DNA from: Acidobacteriota bacterium
GTDB taxonomy: Bacteria; Acidobacteriota; Terriglobia; Terriglobales; Acidobacteriaceae
Assembly (NCBI GenBank): GCA_003225075.1
Contig: QIAP01000039.1
Location: forward strand, 62,001 to 126,000
DNA length: 64,000 bases
Direction of reading: 5' to 3'
Made by a program: the position numbers and the translations under genes
Shown here: piece by piece, positions 26,704-39,177 of the stretch
How positions within the stretch are numbered: position 1 is the stretch's first letter
Layout: the number at the start of each line of letters is the position of its first letter
Notes under the pieces: model-generated
Database searches by the model: none
Told to the model about the DNA's origin: nothing
The model's input: the letters and a program-made list of their open reading frames with translations, nothing else

Positions 26704-26859
26704 GGGATTATGGTTGTCCGAATGATAACGTGACTCTCACGCATTTACCCCGTTACGGAGGTAATGTGGAGTTCCGCACTTGGGCGACGCAGCCAAATTC
26801 GGGAAGTCATGTCAGGGGAATCTGATTCTGGCGCCGATCAAGATTCGCGGCCGAATGCG

Positions 26860-26889
26860 TTGACACTAAATCTGCAAAAATGTTAGCGT
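26860..26889 (+). promoter_or_regulatory. Candidate promoter of the atp operon
   Basis: A perfect TTGACA at 26860-26865 is followed after 18 bases by TAGCGT (26884-26889), about 50 bases before the first atp gene. The -35 box is strong and the -10 box weak. The position in a 237-bp gap directly before the operon supports it; no other candidate there is better. Confidence 0.4.
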
Positions 26890-26940
26890 TAAGGGTTTTA
26901 GAAGCCCTCTTACTGCTGCTGTTCTTTCCGCAAAATCATA

Positions 26941-27420
26941 ATGGATGAGACGCTCACACAACTAGGTGGATTACTGCTCGGATCCATTCCGACCATCATC
27001 TTCTTTAGTATGTTGTATGCGCTCTATAAATTCCTGGTTCACCAACCCCTCACCCGGGTGCTCACCGAGCGGCGCGACAAGACCGAGGGAGCGATCGAAA
27101 AGGCGCGGGCGGATATTGCCTCTGCCGAGGCTCGCACCGCCGAGTACGAGCAACGCCTGCGAGAGGCGCGGACAGCTATATTCAAGAGCCTGGAGGCGCG
27201 CCGTCAGCAGGCATTGCAGGCAGGCGCCACTGCGCTAGCGCAAGCTCGTGCCAGGGCGCAGGAACAGGTTAGCCAGGCTCGAAATGCAATTGAGCAGGAT
27301 AAAGCTGCGGCCCAGACTGTCCTTCAGGCCAAAGCCGGAGAGTTGGCGGCAGAAATAGTGCGAACCGTTCTGCAGCCCGTGGCGACGGTAGTGGCGGGTC
27401 CGGCAGCTGGGATTCTATGA
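26941..27420 (+). CDS. atpF': ATP synthase F0 subunit b'
   Basis: 159 residues: one membrane helix (LGSIPTIIFFSMLYALYKFLV), then a long charged, alanine-rich helix that would pair with the b subunit to form the peripheral stalk. The next gene is a second b-type subunit, and photosynthetic and many other bacteria encode such b/b' pairs. No clear ribosome-binding site precedes the ATG. It is the first gene of the operon atpF'-F-H-A-G-D-C. The last four bases overlap the next start (ATGA). Which of the pair is called b or b' is conventional; this one is shorter and lacks a signal peptide. Confidence 0.85.
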   Translation: MDETLTQLGGLLLGSIPTIIFFSMLYALYKFLVHQPLTRVLTERRDKTEGAIEKARADIASAEARTAEYEQRLREARTAIFKSLEARRQQALQAGATALAQARARAQEQVSQARNAIEQDKAAAQTVLQAKAGELAAEIVRTVLQPVATVVAGPAAGIL

Positions 27421-28208
27421 TGCGTACGTTAAGGCTCGACCGCCCGGCGCTCGGCGTCACTCTCCAATTGTTAGTCCTGATTTTCTGTCTGACGGCGACC
27501 GTCGCTCAAGGGCGGACGACAGGCTCCCAGCCCGATAAATCGGCGTCATCGACTGAGCAAAGCCGGAATCAGACAGCCCGTTCGCCTGAGGATCAATTGG
27601 CGAGAGAGTCGCGCGAAGCCAGTGAGGACGACAGTGCGGAGATCAGGCATTCTGCATCGGTCGTGCTTTTGGCGCGCATTACGGGATTGAGTGTGGACCA
27701 CGCCTATTGGCTCGCCGTGGTGTTGAATTTCGCCGTTATTCTGATTGCCATCCTGTGGTTTTCCAGAAAGCTTGTTCCCGGAATGCTTCGCGAGCGTAAC
27801 GCTACCATTCAGAAAGCGATGGAGGAAGCCCGGAAGGCCAGTGCCGATGCAAATCGTCGCCTGGCGGAAATCGAGGCACGGCTTTCGCGCCTGGACGACG
27901 AAATCAATACCATGAGGTCAGCGGCGGAGCAGGAATTCATCGCCGAGGAGGCCCGCATCGAGGCGGCGGCGGCCGAGGACGCGCGCAGGATCATCGCCTC
28001 GGCCGAGCAGGAAATTGCCGCCGCTGCCAAGCAGGCTCGTCGCGAGTTAACGGCATATGCCGCTGATCTGGCGGTTTCGCTGGCGCAGCGGCAGATACAC
28101 GTAGATGCCGCGACCGATCAGGTCCTGGTGCGCAGCTTCGTCACTGACCTGCTGGCAATCGATCGTAACGATACCAGTTCCGACCAAAAAGCAAAGAAAG
28201 GGCGATAG
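27417..28208 (+). CDS. atpF: ATP synthase F0 subunit b with N-terminal signal-peptide extension
   Basis: 263 residues, about 100 longer than E. coli b. Residues 1-31 look like a cleavable signal peptide (LQLLVLIFCLTATVAQG), followed by a polar, acidic, Ser/Gln-rich segment to about 90. The canonical membrane helix is at about 97-115 (YWLAVVLNFAVILIAILWF), and then comes a long coiled coil (repeated Ala/Glu/Arg heptads) for the peripheral stalk. The extension would lie in the periplasm. The start overlaps the preceding stop. The next gene, delta, begins two bases after this stop. Confidence 0.87.
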   Translation: MMRTLRLDRPALGVTLQLLVLIFCLTATVAQGRTTGSQPDKSASSTEQSRNQTARSPEDQLARESREASEDDSAEIRHSASVVLLARITGLSVDHAYWLAVVLNFAVILIAILWFSRKLVPGMLRERNATIQKAMEEARKASADANRRLAEIEARLSRLDDEINTMRSAAEQEFIAEEARIEAAAAEDARRIIASAEQEIAAAAKQARRELTAYAADLAVSLAQRQIHVDAATDQVLVRSFVTDLLAIDRNDTSSDQKAKKGR

Positions 28209-28210
28209 AC

Positions 28211-28753
28211 TTGGCCTCCGTCACCAGCACCTACGCTCGCGCTTTCGTGGACGTAGTCCTCGACAAGAAGCTTGATGCTTCTCGGACGCTTAGGGAACTG
28301 CGTGCGTTAGGCGATTTGGTTGCCGGGAACTCGGATTTGAGGCGTGTGTGGGAGAATCCTGCCATTCCGGCCGCGAAGAAGCGTGACGTGCTGGATGCTA
28401 TCGTAGCTCGCGAAGGAATCTCCCTGCCGGTTCGCAATTTCGTGGCGGTGCTGATGGATCATCGGCGGGTTCCGTTTCTCCGCCGGATCATTAGCGGCTT
28501 CGAACAGGAATTGAATCACAGGCTGGGATTTGCCGAAGCGGAGGTCACCAGCGCGCGCGACTTGGATGATGCGGAGAAACGTTCGTTGGAGGCACAGGTA
28601 CAGAACTTGACTGGTAAAAAGGTCAAGGCAAGCTACTCGCGTGATCGCTCGATATTGGGCGGAGCCGTCATCAAAGTGGGCAGTACGATTTATGATGGCT
28701 CCGTGCTGGGACAGTTACATGAGATACGCAAGCAGTTGGCGCGAAGCACTTAG
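28211..28753 (+). CDS. atpH: ATP synthase F1 subunit delta
   Basis: 180 residues. The N-terminal helical domain (SVTSTYARAFVDVVLDKK) that binds the top of F1-alpha and the C-terminal SRDRSILGGAVIKVGSTIYDGSV signature are present, which is the standard OSCP/delta family ending. The start codon is TTG, two bases after the b-subunit stop, consistent with translational coupling. Length is normal. It links the peripheral stalk to the alpha/beta hexamer. Confidence 0.93.
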   Translation: MASVTSTYARAFVDVVLDKKLDASRTLRELRALGDLVAGNSDLRRVWENPAIPAAKKRDVLDAIVAREGISLPVRNFVAVLMDHRRVPFLRRIISGFEQELNHRLGFAEAEVTSARDLDDAEKRSLEAQVQNLTGKKVKASYSRDRSILGGAVIKVGSTIYDGSVLGQLHEIRKQLARST

Positions 28754-28833
28754 CATCGCCATACACTCTTCCATAATCGAATGGGCTAGATGCTAATTGC
28801 CAGGTACCGAAGGCTCACGTGCTAAAAAGCTGA

Positions 28834-30396
<1,563 letters not shown>

Positions 30397-30448
30397 CGAA
30401 CTTCATCTGGCTTCTGAGAACGAGAACAGCATCTGAGCACTGGTTTTC

Positions 30449-33028
<2,580 letters not shown>

Positions 33029-33089
33029 GACGTGGGCCATCATCTTTATCGGCAATTTTGGGCAGCGGAGCTGATGGCTGGGACTTAAA

Positions 33090-33551
33090 ATGGCCGAGAC
33101 TTTTCAAGTCGAGATCGTCACTCCAGAGAAGCTGGTGGTGAAAGACAGCGCTGAGGAGATGCAGATTCCCGGTAAGAACGGGTATCTGGGGATATTGCCC
33201 GGCCACGCACCGCTCATCACCGAACTCGCCGTGGGCGAGATCAGTTATCGGAACGGTGGCCACACCCAGCATCTCGCCGTAGCCTGGGGATTTGCCGAGG
33301 TGCTTCCGGATCGAGTGACAATTCTTGCCGAGACCGCAGAGCGCCCCGACGAAATCGACATCCAGCGGGCGCAGCAAGCTAAACAACGTGCGGAGCAGGA
33401 GTTTAAAGAGGGCAAGACAGAGACTGATTTTACCCGCGCCGAATCAGATCTGCAGCGTGCCGAAACCCGTCTGGAAGTCGCTGGCAAGAAAAGCTCTTCT
33501 CCCTCTACCGCTGGTTCTGGTTCAGCCTCGCCGTCCCGCGCCCACTCTTAA
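33090..33551 (+). CDS. atpC: ATP synthase F1 subunit epsilon
   Basis: 153 residues. The N-terminal beta sandwich (ETFQVEIVTPEKLVVKDSAE, GYLGILPGHAPLITEL) and a C-terminal helical hairpin (AETAERPDEIDIQRAQQAKQR) are typical; the tail after residue about 135 is Ser/Ala-rich and variable. Epsilon couples the rotor to the c ring and can inhibit ATP hydrolysis. It is the last gene of the operon. Its 3' end overlaps the convergent DoxX gene by 30 bases. The a and c subunits (atpB, atpE) are not here and must be encoded elsewhere. Confidence 0.92.
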   Translation: MAETFQVEIVTPEKLVVKDSAEEMQIPGKNGYLGILPGHAPLITELAVGEISYRNGGHTQHLAVAWGFAEVLPDRVTILAETAERPDEIDIQRAQQAKQRAEQEFKEGKTETDFTRAESDLQRAETRLEVAGKKSSSPSTAGSGSASPSRAHS

Positions 33552-34007
33552 TTCTTTTCTGTTCCCAGGAGAGAGCCAACCGTCGACCGAGAACGCTCCG
33601 GCGCCCATCATCATGATCGCGAAAGAAATCGCCAGAACCAGAAGGTGAAATTCGATGCCTTCCCCCTTCTGATTGCCTGCCCAATTCATAAAAAGTCCGA
33701 ATTGGTGGTGGACCATCAGGATCGCGACAAGCATGTTCACCGTAATACCGAATGCAGCCACACGGGTTAAGAATCCAACGATCAGCCCCAAACCTCCGAA
33801 GAACTCCGCCGCGATCGCGAGAAAAGCCAATGGCGCCGGAATGCTCATCTGATGAGTGAAGAAACCCATAGTTCCGCTGAACCCGTATCCTCCGAACCAA
33901 CCCAACATTTTCTGCGCTCCATGGGCAAAAAATACAACTCCCAGCACGAGCCTCAGCACGGTCAAAGCAAAATTATCGGGATCTGTGTTTACCAGTCGTC
34001 CAAACAT
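33522..34007 (-). CDS. DoxX family membrane protein
   Basis: 161 residues with four membrane segments and the DoxX signature: LRLVLGVVFFAHGAQKMLGWFGG near the N-terminus, FLAIAAEFFGGLGLIVGFLTR in the middle, and an acidic C-terminal helix region. DoxX-like proteins are small quinone-associated or redox-stress-linked membrane proteins of varied roles. The gene overlaps the 3' end of the MarR gene upstream by 35 bases, so the two are translated together, and the MarR protein probably controls both. The C-terminal tail overlaps the end of atpC on the opposite strand. Confidence 0.9.
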   Translation of the reverse strand: MFGRLVNTDPDNFALTVLRLVLGVVFFAHGAQKMLGWFGGYGFSGTMGFFTHQMSIPAPLAFLAIAAEFFGGLGLIVGFLTRVAAFGITVNMLVAILMVHHQFGLFMNWAGNQKGEGIEFHLLVLAISFAIMMMGAGAFSVDGWLSPGNRKELRVGAGRRG

Positions 34008-34476
34008 GAGGTTCTCCTTTTTGTGGTGATGAGTCCAGTTTCTCTAGTGTGGCTTTGCCCCACTTTTTCAACAGTCGAATCAGAATTGCTCTTTCCGCAG
34101 GTGTGACGCTTTCAGCGGCAATTTCCATGGCAGCTTGGTGATCATGAAACGCCGTTTCGATAAGCCTCCTGCCTTCGGCTGTGAGATGGACAATGCGTGC
34201 CCGCCGGTCTGCCGAGTCTACCCCGCGCCGCACAAGATGCCTGCGCTCCAGGCGATCAATCGCTGCTGTCATGGAACCGCTGGTCAAAGGAATGCCGGCC
34301 CCCAAAATATTCACCGGCGAAGGACCCTTGTGGAGCAGCGTTTCGAGTACGGCAAAGTCGGAAAAACCGAGCCCCGTTTGACCGATGCTGTGCCAAGCGT
34401 ACCGCTCGAGCGACTGGTGAGCTTTCATCAGCACAAGCCAAAGATGAATTCCACTGGTATCTGTTTTGCCGGGCAT
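33973..34476 (-). CDS. MarR family transcriptional regulator
   Basis: About 167 residues. The winged helix is clear: GFSDFAVLETLLHKGPSPVN, then SGSMTAAIDRLERRHLVRRG with the wing SADRRARIVHLTAEGRRLIE. The dimerisation helices flank it. ATG 34476 is preferred over a TTG at 34485. The C-terminus (SSPQKGEPHVWTTGKHRSR) runs across the start of the DoxX gene in another frame. A perfect 14-bp palindrome lies 29 bases upstream of the start and is the likely autoregulatory operator. MarR proteins of this kind often sense quinones, phenols or thiol oxidants, which fits a DoxX partner. Confidence 0.92.
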   Translation of the reverse strand: MPGKTDTSGIHLWLVLMKAHQSLERYAWHSIGQTGLGFSDFAVLETLLHKGPSPVNILGAGIPLTSGSMTAAIDRLERRHLVRRGVDSADRRARIVHLTAEGRRLIETAFHDHQAAMEIAAESVTPAERAILIRLLKKWGKATLEKLDSSPQKGEPHVWTTGKHRSR

Positions 34477-34504
34477 GATCCACAAATCTACTCCAGATAA
34501 AGAG

Positions 34505-34518
34505 TCTTGATATCAAGA
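34505..34518. promoter_or_regulatory. Perfect palindrome TCTTGATATCAAGA, candidate MarR operator
   Basis: TCTTGATATCAAGA is a perfect 14-base inverted repeat located 29 bases upstream of the MarR start and between that gene and a minus-strand terminator. MarR family dimers typically bind palindromes of this size within their own promoter. The link to this regulator is inferred from position. Confidence 0.6.
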
Positions 34519-34570
34519 TAAAGATGCAAAAAAATCTGGTGGCCAAGCAAACGTATAGTTTTTGAGGACA

Positions 34571-34599
34571 AAAAAGCCGCCGGAGAGAGGTCCGGCGGC
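34571..34599 (-). terminator. Rho-independent terminator of the GY-repeat protein gene
   Basis: On the minus strand a 9-bp stem GCCGCCGGA/TCCGGCGGC (34576-34584 with 34591-34599, six-base loop) is followed by a run of six T residues. It lies 41 bases after the stop of the minus-strand gene ending at 34640, in the right orientation, and insulates the MarR-DoxX pair. Confidence 0.85.
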
Positions 34600-34639
34600 T
34601 TCATCGTCTTATCTATGATCAATAAATGTTACGAGCCAC

Positions 34640-35278
34640 TCAATATCCGCGCCGTCCGAATGTTGATTCGTAGCCGGCGCGATAACCATTGGCATATTGC
34701 GTCTGGTAGGTGTGCTTGTCGCCGTATTCGCGGCGGTAGCCATGGTCTTCATCATCGTAACGTCCGCGAGGATTGGGATTATAAGGCTTGCCGTCCGTGA
34801 CGTCCTGACGGGCAACCGACGCACCATCTTGGTAGCCGATATTGTAACCACCGTTTCCTCGGAACCAGGGCTGGTTATACCGATAGCTGCCGCGATCATA
34901 AATGCGGACGTTATCGTCAGCGTCGCCATCGCCCCAACCCCGCTGAACATTCTGGTAGCCGGCTTGAAATCCTGCTCGGTAACCTTCGCGGTAGCCAAGC
35001 CGGAAGAGGCTTAGCGGCCCCATCCAGGGTTGATAGCCACGGCTGGCGCTTTCCCATTCGCGGCTACGAAAGTCGGTAGGATCGTTCTCTCGTCCTTCAT
35101 GTCTGCCTTTAGCGATACCGTCGCGGTACCCGCTCTGATATCCGTACTGGCGAGCCTGCGCCGCATTGTTTTGGTTGCCATAATAATCGTCGTCATCGCG
35201 GTATTGAGCGACCGCAAAACTGCTCAGAACCATCGTCACCGCAACGGCACAGGCAGCCATGCTCAGTTTTCGTAACAT
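34640..35278 (-). CDS. Exported GY-repeat protein, function unknown
   Basis: 212 residues from ATG 35278, which has AGGAGGG five bases upstream and opens a signal peptide (KLSMAACAVAVTMVLSSFAVAQ). The mature protein is rich in Gly, Tyr, Arg and Asp, with short units of the form GYxxGYRxG at about 46-58, 95-108, 148-151 and 198-203, separated by Asp/Asn-rich linkers. There are no cysteines after the signal. I do not recognise a family with a known role; similar Gly-Tyr repeat proteins occur in acidobacteria. A strong terminator follows and the upstream region is long, so it is a stand-alone, probably well-expressed unit. A surface or matrix role is a guess. Confidence 0.8.
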   Translation of the reverse strand: MLRKLSMAACAVAVTMVLSSFAVAQYRDDDDYYGNQNNAAQARQYGYQSGYRDGIAKGRHEGRENDPTDFRSREWESASRGYQPWMGPLSLFRLGYREGYRAGFQAGYQNVQRGWGDGDADDNVRIYDRGSYRYNQPWFRGNGGYNIGYQDGASVARQDVTDGKPYNPNPRGRYDDEDHGYRREYGDKHTYQTQYANGYRAGYESTFGRRGY

Positions 35279-35621
35279 GTGTTCCCTCCTGGATGTTCCC
35301 CGCCCAGAGAGGGCGAGCTCCCAGCCACCCAGCCCGCCTTTCTCTCTGACTCCCCCAGCACCTTTATTGGTGTGATGCGGGCAGTTCGTGTCCGTGCTGC
35401 CTTGGCCGAATGTCAAAGCCGAAATCGTAAGAACTACGCTGCACCTTGTGACAGCGAAACTTTTGTCTGCATCTCGTGTTTACATTTGAATCGGACTAGC
35501 AGGCTGAATTCTTGTCTTTGGGTCCGCTTCCAATAATCCTCTCTCCTGCCGCTTCTGTTACACTTTTTGGTTTTCCTACTGCACGCGCGAACAATAGCCA
35601 AATACGAGTGGAGCAGCAGTC
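35279..35621. other. 343-bp divergent intergenic region
   Basis: This region separates the minus-strand GY-repeat gene from the plus-strand 3-hydroxyacyl-CoA dehydrogenase gene. It holds a minus-strand TTGACA (35411-35416 on the plus strand as TGTCAA) with no good -10 at 17 bases, and a weak plus-strand pair TTGTCT-16-TAATCC near 35513-35540. GGAG precedes the plus gene by 9 bases. No further gene or RNA was recognised. Confidence 0.4.
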
Positions 35622-36470
35622 ATGGAAGTTAAGACAATCGGTGTAGTGGGCGCCGGCACCATGGGCAACGGTATTGCGCATGTATTCGCCCGCGGCGGAT
35701 ATCAGATTCTTCTGTGCGACATAGATCGAAGCTTTCTCGATCGCGCCATCGAGACCATCGGCAAAAATCTGGATCGTGAACTGGCTAAAGAGAAGATTAC
35801 CTCCCAGGACAGATCCATGACCTTGCAGCGCATCCAGCCCGTACTCGACCGAGCCAAGCTCGCAGCTTGCGATTTTGCAGTAGAAGCCGCGACCGAGAAA
35901 CTGGAAATAAAGGCCGGTATTTTCCGCGATCTGGACAAAATCTGCCGTCCCGAAGTAATTATTTCCTCCAACACTTCTTCTATTTCGATAACCAAGCTCG
36001 CAGCATTGACCAGGCGTCCTGACAAGGTTATCGGGATGCATTTCTTCAATCCTGTTCCGGTGATGAAGCTGGTAGAAGTGATTCGTGGCTTGGCCACGTC
36101 ACAGGCGAGTTTCGAAACCGTGCGAGACCTAGCCCTGAAACTGGAGAAGACCCCGGTGGAGGTCAATGATGCTCCGGGTTTTGTTTCCAACCGTGTGCTT
36201 ATGCCGCTCCTCAATGAGGCTATGTACGCCGTCATGGAAGGGGTAGCTACTGCGGAGGCAGTCGATCAAGTGTTCAAGCTGGGAATGGCCCATCCCATGG
36301 GGCCGCTGACGCTGGCCGATTTTATTGGATTGGATGTATGCCTCGACATCATGCGCGTTTTGCAGGATGGCCTGGGAGATCCCAAGTACCGTCCTTGTCC
36401 GCTGCTCATTAAGATGGTGGACGCTGGCTGGTTGGGAAGAAAAAGCGGCAGAGGGTTCTATGTTTATTAA
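35622..36470 (+). CDS. hbd: 3-hydroxybutyryl-CoA (3-hydroxyacyl-CoA) dehydrogenase
   Basis: 282 residues. The Rossmann signature [22 protein letters not shown], the [11 protein letters not shown] substrate loop, the catalytic histidine in [18 protein letters not shown] and the C-terminal helical domain ([32 protein letters not shown]) are all as in the PaaH/Hbd family. It oxidises (S)-3-hydroxyacyl-CoA with NAD in fatty-acid, butyrate or phenylacetate-type catabolism. It is a single-domain protein without an enoyl-CoA hydratase partner nearby. GGAG lies 9 bases before the ATG. Confidence 0.93.
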   Translation: MEVKTIGVVGAGTMGNGIAHVFARGGYQILLCDIDRSFLDRAIETIGKNLDRELAKEKITSQDRSMTLQRIQPVLDRAKLAACDFAVEAATEKLEIKAGIFRDLDKICRPEVIISSNTSSISITKLAALTRRPDKVIGMHFFNPVPVMKLVEVIRGLATSQASFETVRDLALKLEKTPVEVNDAPGFVSNRVLMPLLNEAMYAVMEGVATAEAVDQVFKLGMAHPMGPLTLADFIGLDVCLDIMRVLQDGLGDPKYRPCPLLIKMVDAGWLGRKSGRGFYVY

Positions 36471-36499
36471 ACTCCGAGAGAGGAGTTCTGTTTAGATCC

Positions 36500-36883
36500 A
36501 TGACAACGGCCTGGGGTGGATGTCGCTCGGATGACGATTCACCTGACAGTGAAGATTTGCATTTCTATATGCTTGCCATCGCAGCAGGCGCCTTTGCAGG
36601 ATGGATTGACGTAAAACTGGATGACCTGCTTTTCACCGCCCTGCTGGTGCTCGCGTCCTGCATGTTGTTGGGTTTGCTTCGGCCCCGCAGAGCGTGGCGA
36701 TGGGTGGTGGCGGTTGGGATTTTTGTGCCCATTGCGGATCTTTTCGCCTACTTCTTGCTGGCGCAGAAACCTAACCGGGCGCAGATTTATGAATCATTGC
36801 TGGTATTCCTGCCGGGCATTGCCGGCTCGTATGGGGGCTCAATGATGCGGGGAGTGATAGATAACCTGCTGGGCGAGAGATAG
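36500..36883 (+). CDS. Small membrane protein, function unknown
   Basis: 127 residues with three or four hydrophobic segments (MLAIAAGAFAGWI, LLFTALLVLASCMLLGLL, WVVAVGIFVPIADLFAYFLLA and SLLVFLPGIAGSYGGSMM). The first 23 residues are polar and acidic, and a start at the ATG of MLAIAAG (36569) would remove them; AGAGGAG sits 14 bases before the ATG used here, which is rather far. It follows the Hbd gene by 29 bases and is probably co-transcribed. No family recognised. A stem-loop lies 100 bases downstream. Confidence 0.65.
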   Translation: MTTAWGGCRSDDDSPDSEDLHFYMLAIAAGAFAGWIDVKLDDLLFTALLVLASCMLLGLLRPRRAWRWVVAVGIFVPIADLFAYFLLAQKPNRAQIYESLLVFLPGIAGSYGGSMMRGVIDNLLGER

Positions 36884-36982
36884 GAAGCTGCAAATATTTG
36901 TTGAGGTTGGCTGAACCCCTTGTCCGACGCAGGTTCCCACAGATCAGGCTGACGCGAAAACCCCGGATCCGCCACAAACATC

Positions 36983-37009
36983 ACAGCCCGGGCTTGTGAC
37001 CCGGGCTGT
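36983..37009. terminator. Strong stem-loop between convergent genes
   Basis: A perfect 10-bp stem ACAGCCCGGG/CCCGGGCTGT with a seven-base loop lies between the plus-strand membrane protein and the minus-strand coiled-coil protein. Only two or three T residues follow on the plus strand, so it may be a weak or bidirectional terminator. Confidence 0.55.
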
Positions 37010-37071
37010 TTACCGGAGAATATTCAGGCCCGCTCCCCCTGGTTCAGGCAGCGGCGTGGCATTCAATCTCT

Positions 37072-37335
37072 TTAGGGCCAGCGTTTTGCGGTATCCTCCC
37101 ACCCTGCGGCCCGCGCTGTTGGCGGGGTAGCATTGACCGCGGGCTGCGGGATCCGAATCGGTTGCTGCGTTGGCGAGGGCGTGGCCAGCGTTGGCTTGCC
37201 CGCGGATTCAATATTCGTATCTTTGCCCTCATCCGAGAGCAACGGAGCCGCGACTCGCAGCGCCTCAACTTCTTTTTCTAACCTGGACAGTTCCAGTTCC
37301 TTCTGCCTGAGGACCTCGTAAACGTTCTTCATCAT
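37072..37335 (-). CDS. Small coiled-coil protein, acidobacterial type
   Basis: 87 residues. The N-terminal part (NVYEVLRQKELELSRLEKEV, then EALRVAAPLL) is a two- to three-heptad coiled coil, followed by a Pro/Thr-rich tail without structure. Short proteins with this NVYEVLRQKE-type start are seen in acidobacteria; the function is unknown to me. ATG 37335 is chosen, with AGG five bases upstream; GTG 37341 is possible. It is convergent with the gene at 36500-36883. Confidence 0.65.
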   Translation of the reverse strand: MMKNVYEVLRQKELELSRLEKEVEALRVAAPLLSDEGKDTNIESAGKPTLATPSPTQQPIRIPQPAVNATPPTARAAGWEDTAKRWP

Positions 37336-37490
37336 GGGCACCTGAAAAACCTTTGTATAGAGCGAATGTTCGCACTTTATGCAGGCTTAACACGTTTGTC
37401 AAGAAGGAAGAAGCGAGCACGACAAAGGGTCACTCTCATGGCAATGACCCTGGGTTGTCGGGGCCCTCCATATTCAAGGAGGCGCGGTTC

Positions 37491-38969
37491 TTACGAGGAA
37501 CGAGACAACAGCAGGAAAATGATAATGAGTGCCAGCGCGACCAGTGCAGCGATCAAGTACTTGTGAGCGGCAAGCCACGACTCGTCACCTGTTGACTCGA
37601 TTCCACTCAAAAACTGCGGAATAAATCTTGCAGGTTCGGCGGGTACGCCTCTGCTGACCGCGGCCATGGCAGGATCATTGCCCTTGCTGGCGGAATCGCA
37701 GTCGAGGCAAAACTTTCTACCCTCCGAAACCGGAAAGCCGCAACCTTCACATTTATGGATATTTGCCGTTCCGCCGACAAACCCCTCTGGATTTATTCCA
37801 CTGGGGTCGCAGGATTCATGGTCAGTGGCATTAGCTGGCGCTTCCGCTATCACCCCGCCCCGGAGGCCGGTTGTTTTCTCACTCGGGCTGACCGCCTCCA
37901 CCTCGGGAGGCGTTTCCGGCGCAAGTGAAAACCCGGTCTCAGAAACTGCAAAAATCTTTGCCGGCTCCGTTCCCACTCCCGGAAGTATGTCCCCGTCGGC
38001 GGCCGCCGTAGACTTTGAGTCTGGCATATCAGATGGTTTTTCCTGAGTGGGTTTGGTTTCTTGCGCTGCACTCGGTCCTTGCGCGGAGTGGCGACGCGGT
38101 CCCCAGAAAACTACGCTGTGCTCTGTCGCTCGAGTAGGTTCCCGCGAAGGAACAGCCTCCTCGATGGTATCGCTTTCGGTCACCGAAGTAGTTTCAAGTT
38201 CTTCGATCCTGTCATCGGCCAGCGCATGATCTACCGTTCCCTTCCCATCGACGGTATCTGGACTCCTTACCCCAGTCTTGTCTGGCTCCGCCTGCTTAAG
38301 TGGGGTGTGCGCGGCTCGGGCATGATCTATCGCGGTGTGAACCATCTCTCCCATTCGTTCGAGGGTAGCAATATCGCGGGCTCCAAAGGTATAGGTCTTG
38401 TCGGAAAACAGCTCAAATACGCCTTCAACTTCACCGTCGCGCAACAATGGCATGATCACAACTGAAGCAATCCCCAATGCTCGACAGCTGTCCCGGTTTA
38501 CTCGCGCATCCGTCTCAGCATCGTCGCAACGCAAGATCTGGCGAGTGCGAACACTCTCTCCGGAAAGACCTGAATTTACCTGGAGCTGAGCCCCTAATTC
38601 GGGAGAGGAAGCGCCGGCGCTGGCGCGACAAAGCATGCCATCGCTATCCTTCAACGCGATAGCGGCACCAGTTGCGCCGGTGATGTATTGGGTACGTTCG
38701 ACGAGAAGTTGCAGCGTAGCATCCAACTCGCGTGTCGCCATCGCCGGCAAGGAATTGCCGCCATCATCGCGAAACGAGGAGGCAGATGTCGATTTCTGCT
38801 CTTCCTTATTTCCAAGTGCAGCGTCTGGCTGGGATTCAACGCCATCTTTCTCGGCTTCACCACTAGCAGCATCGTTGATTGCCGCCGGTCCCGGCGCCGT
38901 CGCACGCAAATCGGCGTCTTGGGACTCCAATGGAGAGCAACTTCCGCCGGCAATCGGATATTGGTCCAT
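37491..38969 (-). CDS. GAF-domain protein with zinc ribbon and C-terminal membrane anchor
   Basis: 492 residues. Residues about 80-215 form a GAF domain (LQLLVERTQYITGATGAAIA, SGLSGESVRTRQILRCDD, MPLLRDGEVEGVFELFS). A long acidic, disordered linker follows to about 400. A zinc ribbon with four cysteines (CEGCGFPVSEGRKFCLDCD) lies at 407-425, and a single membrane helix (KYLIAALVALALIIIFLLL) ends the protein. GAF domains bind small ligands or sense redox state; here there is no catalytic output domain, so a membrane-tethered sensor or scaffold is likely. The N-terminus may extend upstream, because no ribosome-binding site precedes this ATG. Confidence 0.8.
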   Translation of the reverse strand: MDQYPIAGGSCSPLESQDADLRATAPGPAAINDAASGEAEKDGVESQPDAALGNKEEQKSTSASSFRDDGGNSLPAMATRELDATLQLLVERTQYITGATGAAIALKDSDGMLCRASAGASSPELGAQLQVNSGLSGESVRTRQILRCDDAETDARVNRDSCRALGIASVVIMPLLRDGEVEGVFELFSDKTYTFGARDIATLERMGEMVHTAIDHARAAHTPLKQAEPDKTGVRSPDTVDGKGTVDHALADDRIEELETTSVTESDTIEEAVPSREPTRATEHSVVFWGPRRHSAQGPSAAQETKPTQEKPSDMPDSKSTAAADGDILPGVGTEPAKIFAVSETGFSLAPETPPEVEAVSPSEKTTGLRGGVIAEAPANATDHESCDPSGINPEGFVGGTANIHKCEGCGFPVSEGRKFCLDCDSASKGNDPAMAAVSRGVPAEPARFIPQFLSGIESTGDESWLAAHKYLIAALVALALIIIFLLLSRSS

Positions 38970-39177
38970 ACCAAATCTGACGTGGTCCTGCCCGCAGTGC
39001 TATCCAGACCCGGTTGCAATCGTTGCTCACGGGTCACAGACTCTTGCGCACTTGAACGGAGTGTCGCTCCCTGAGGAACAGACTGTCAAGACAGAATACC
39101 GCACGAAGGTCTCAGGCACGCGGACGCCTGAATCCCGAGCACGTAGAACTTTGCCCGCGCCTCCCCCCAACTCCATG

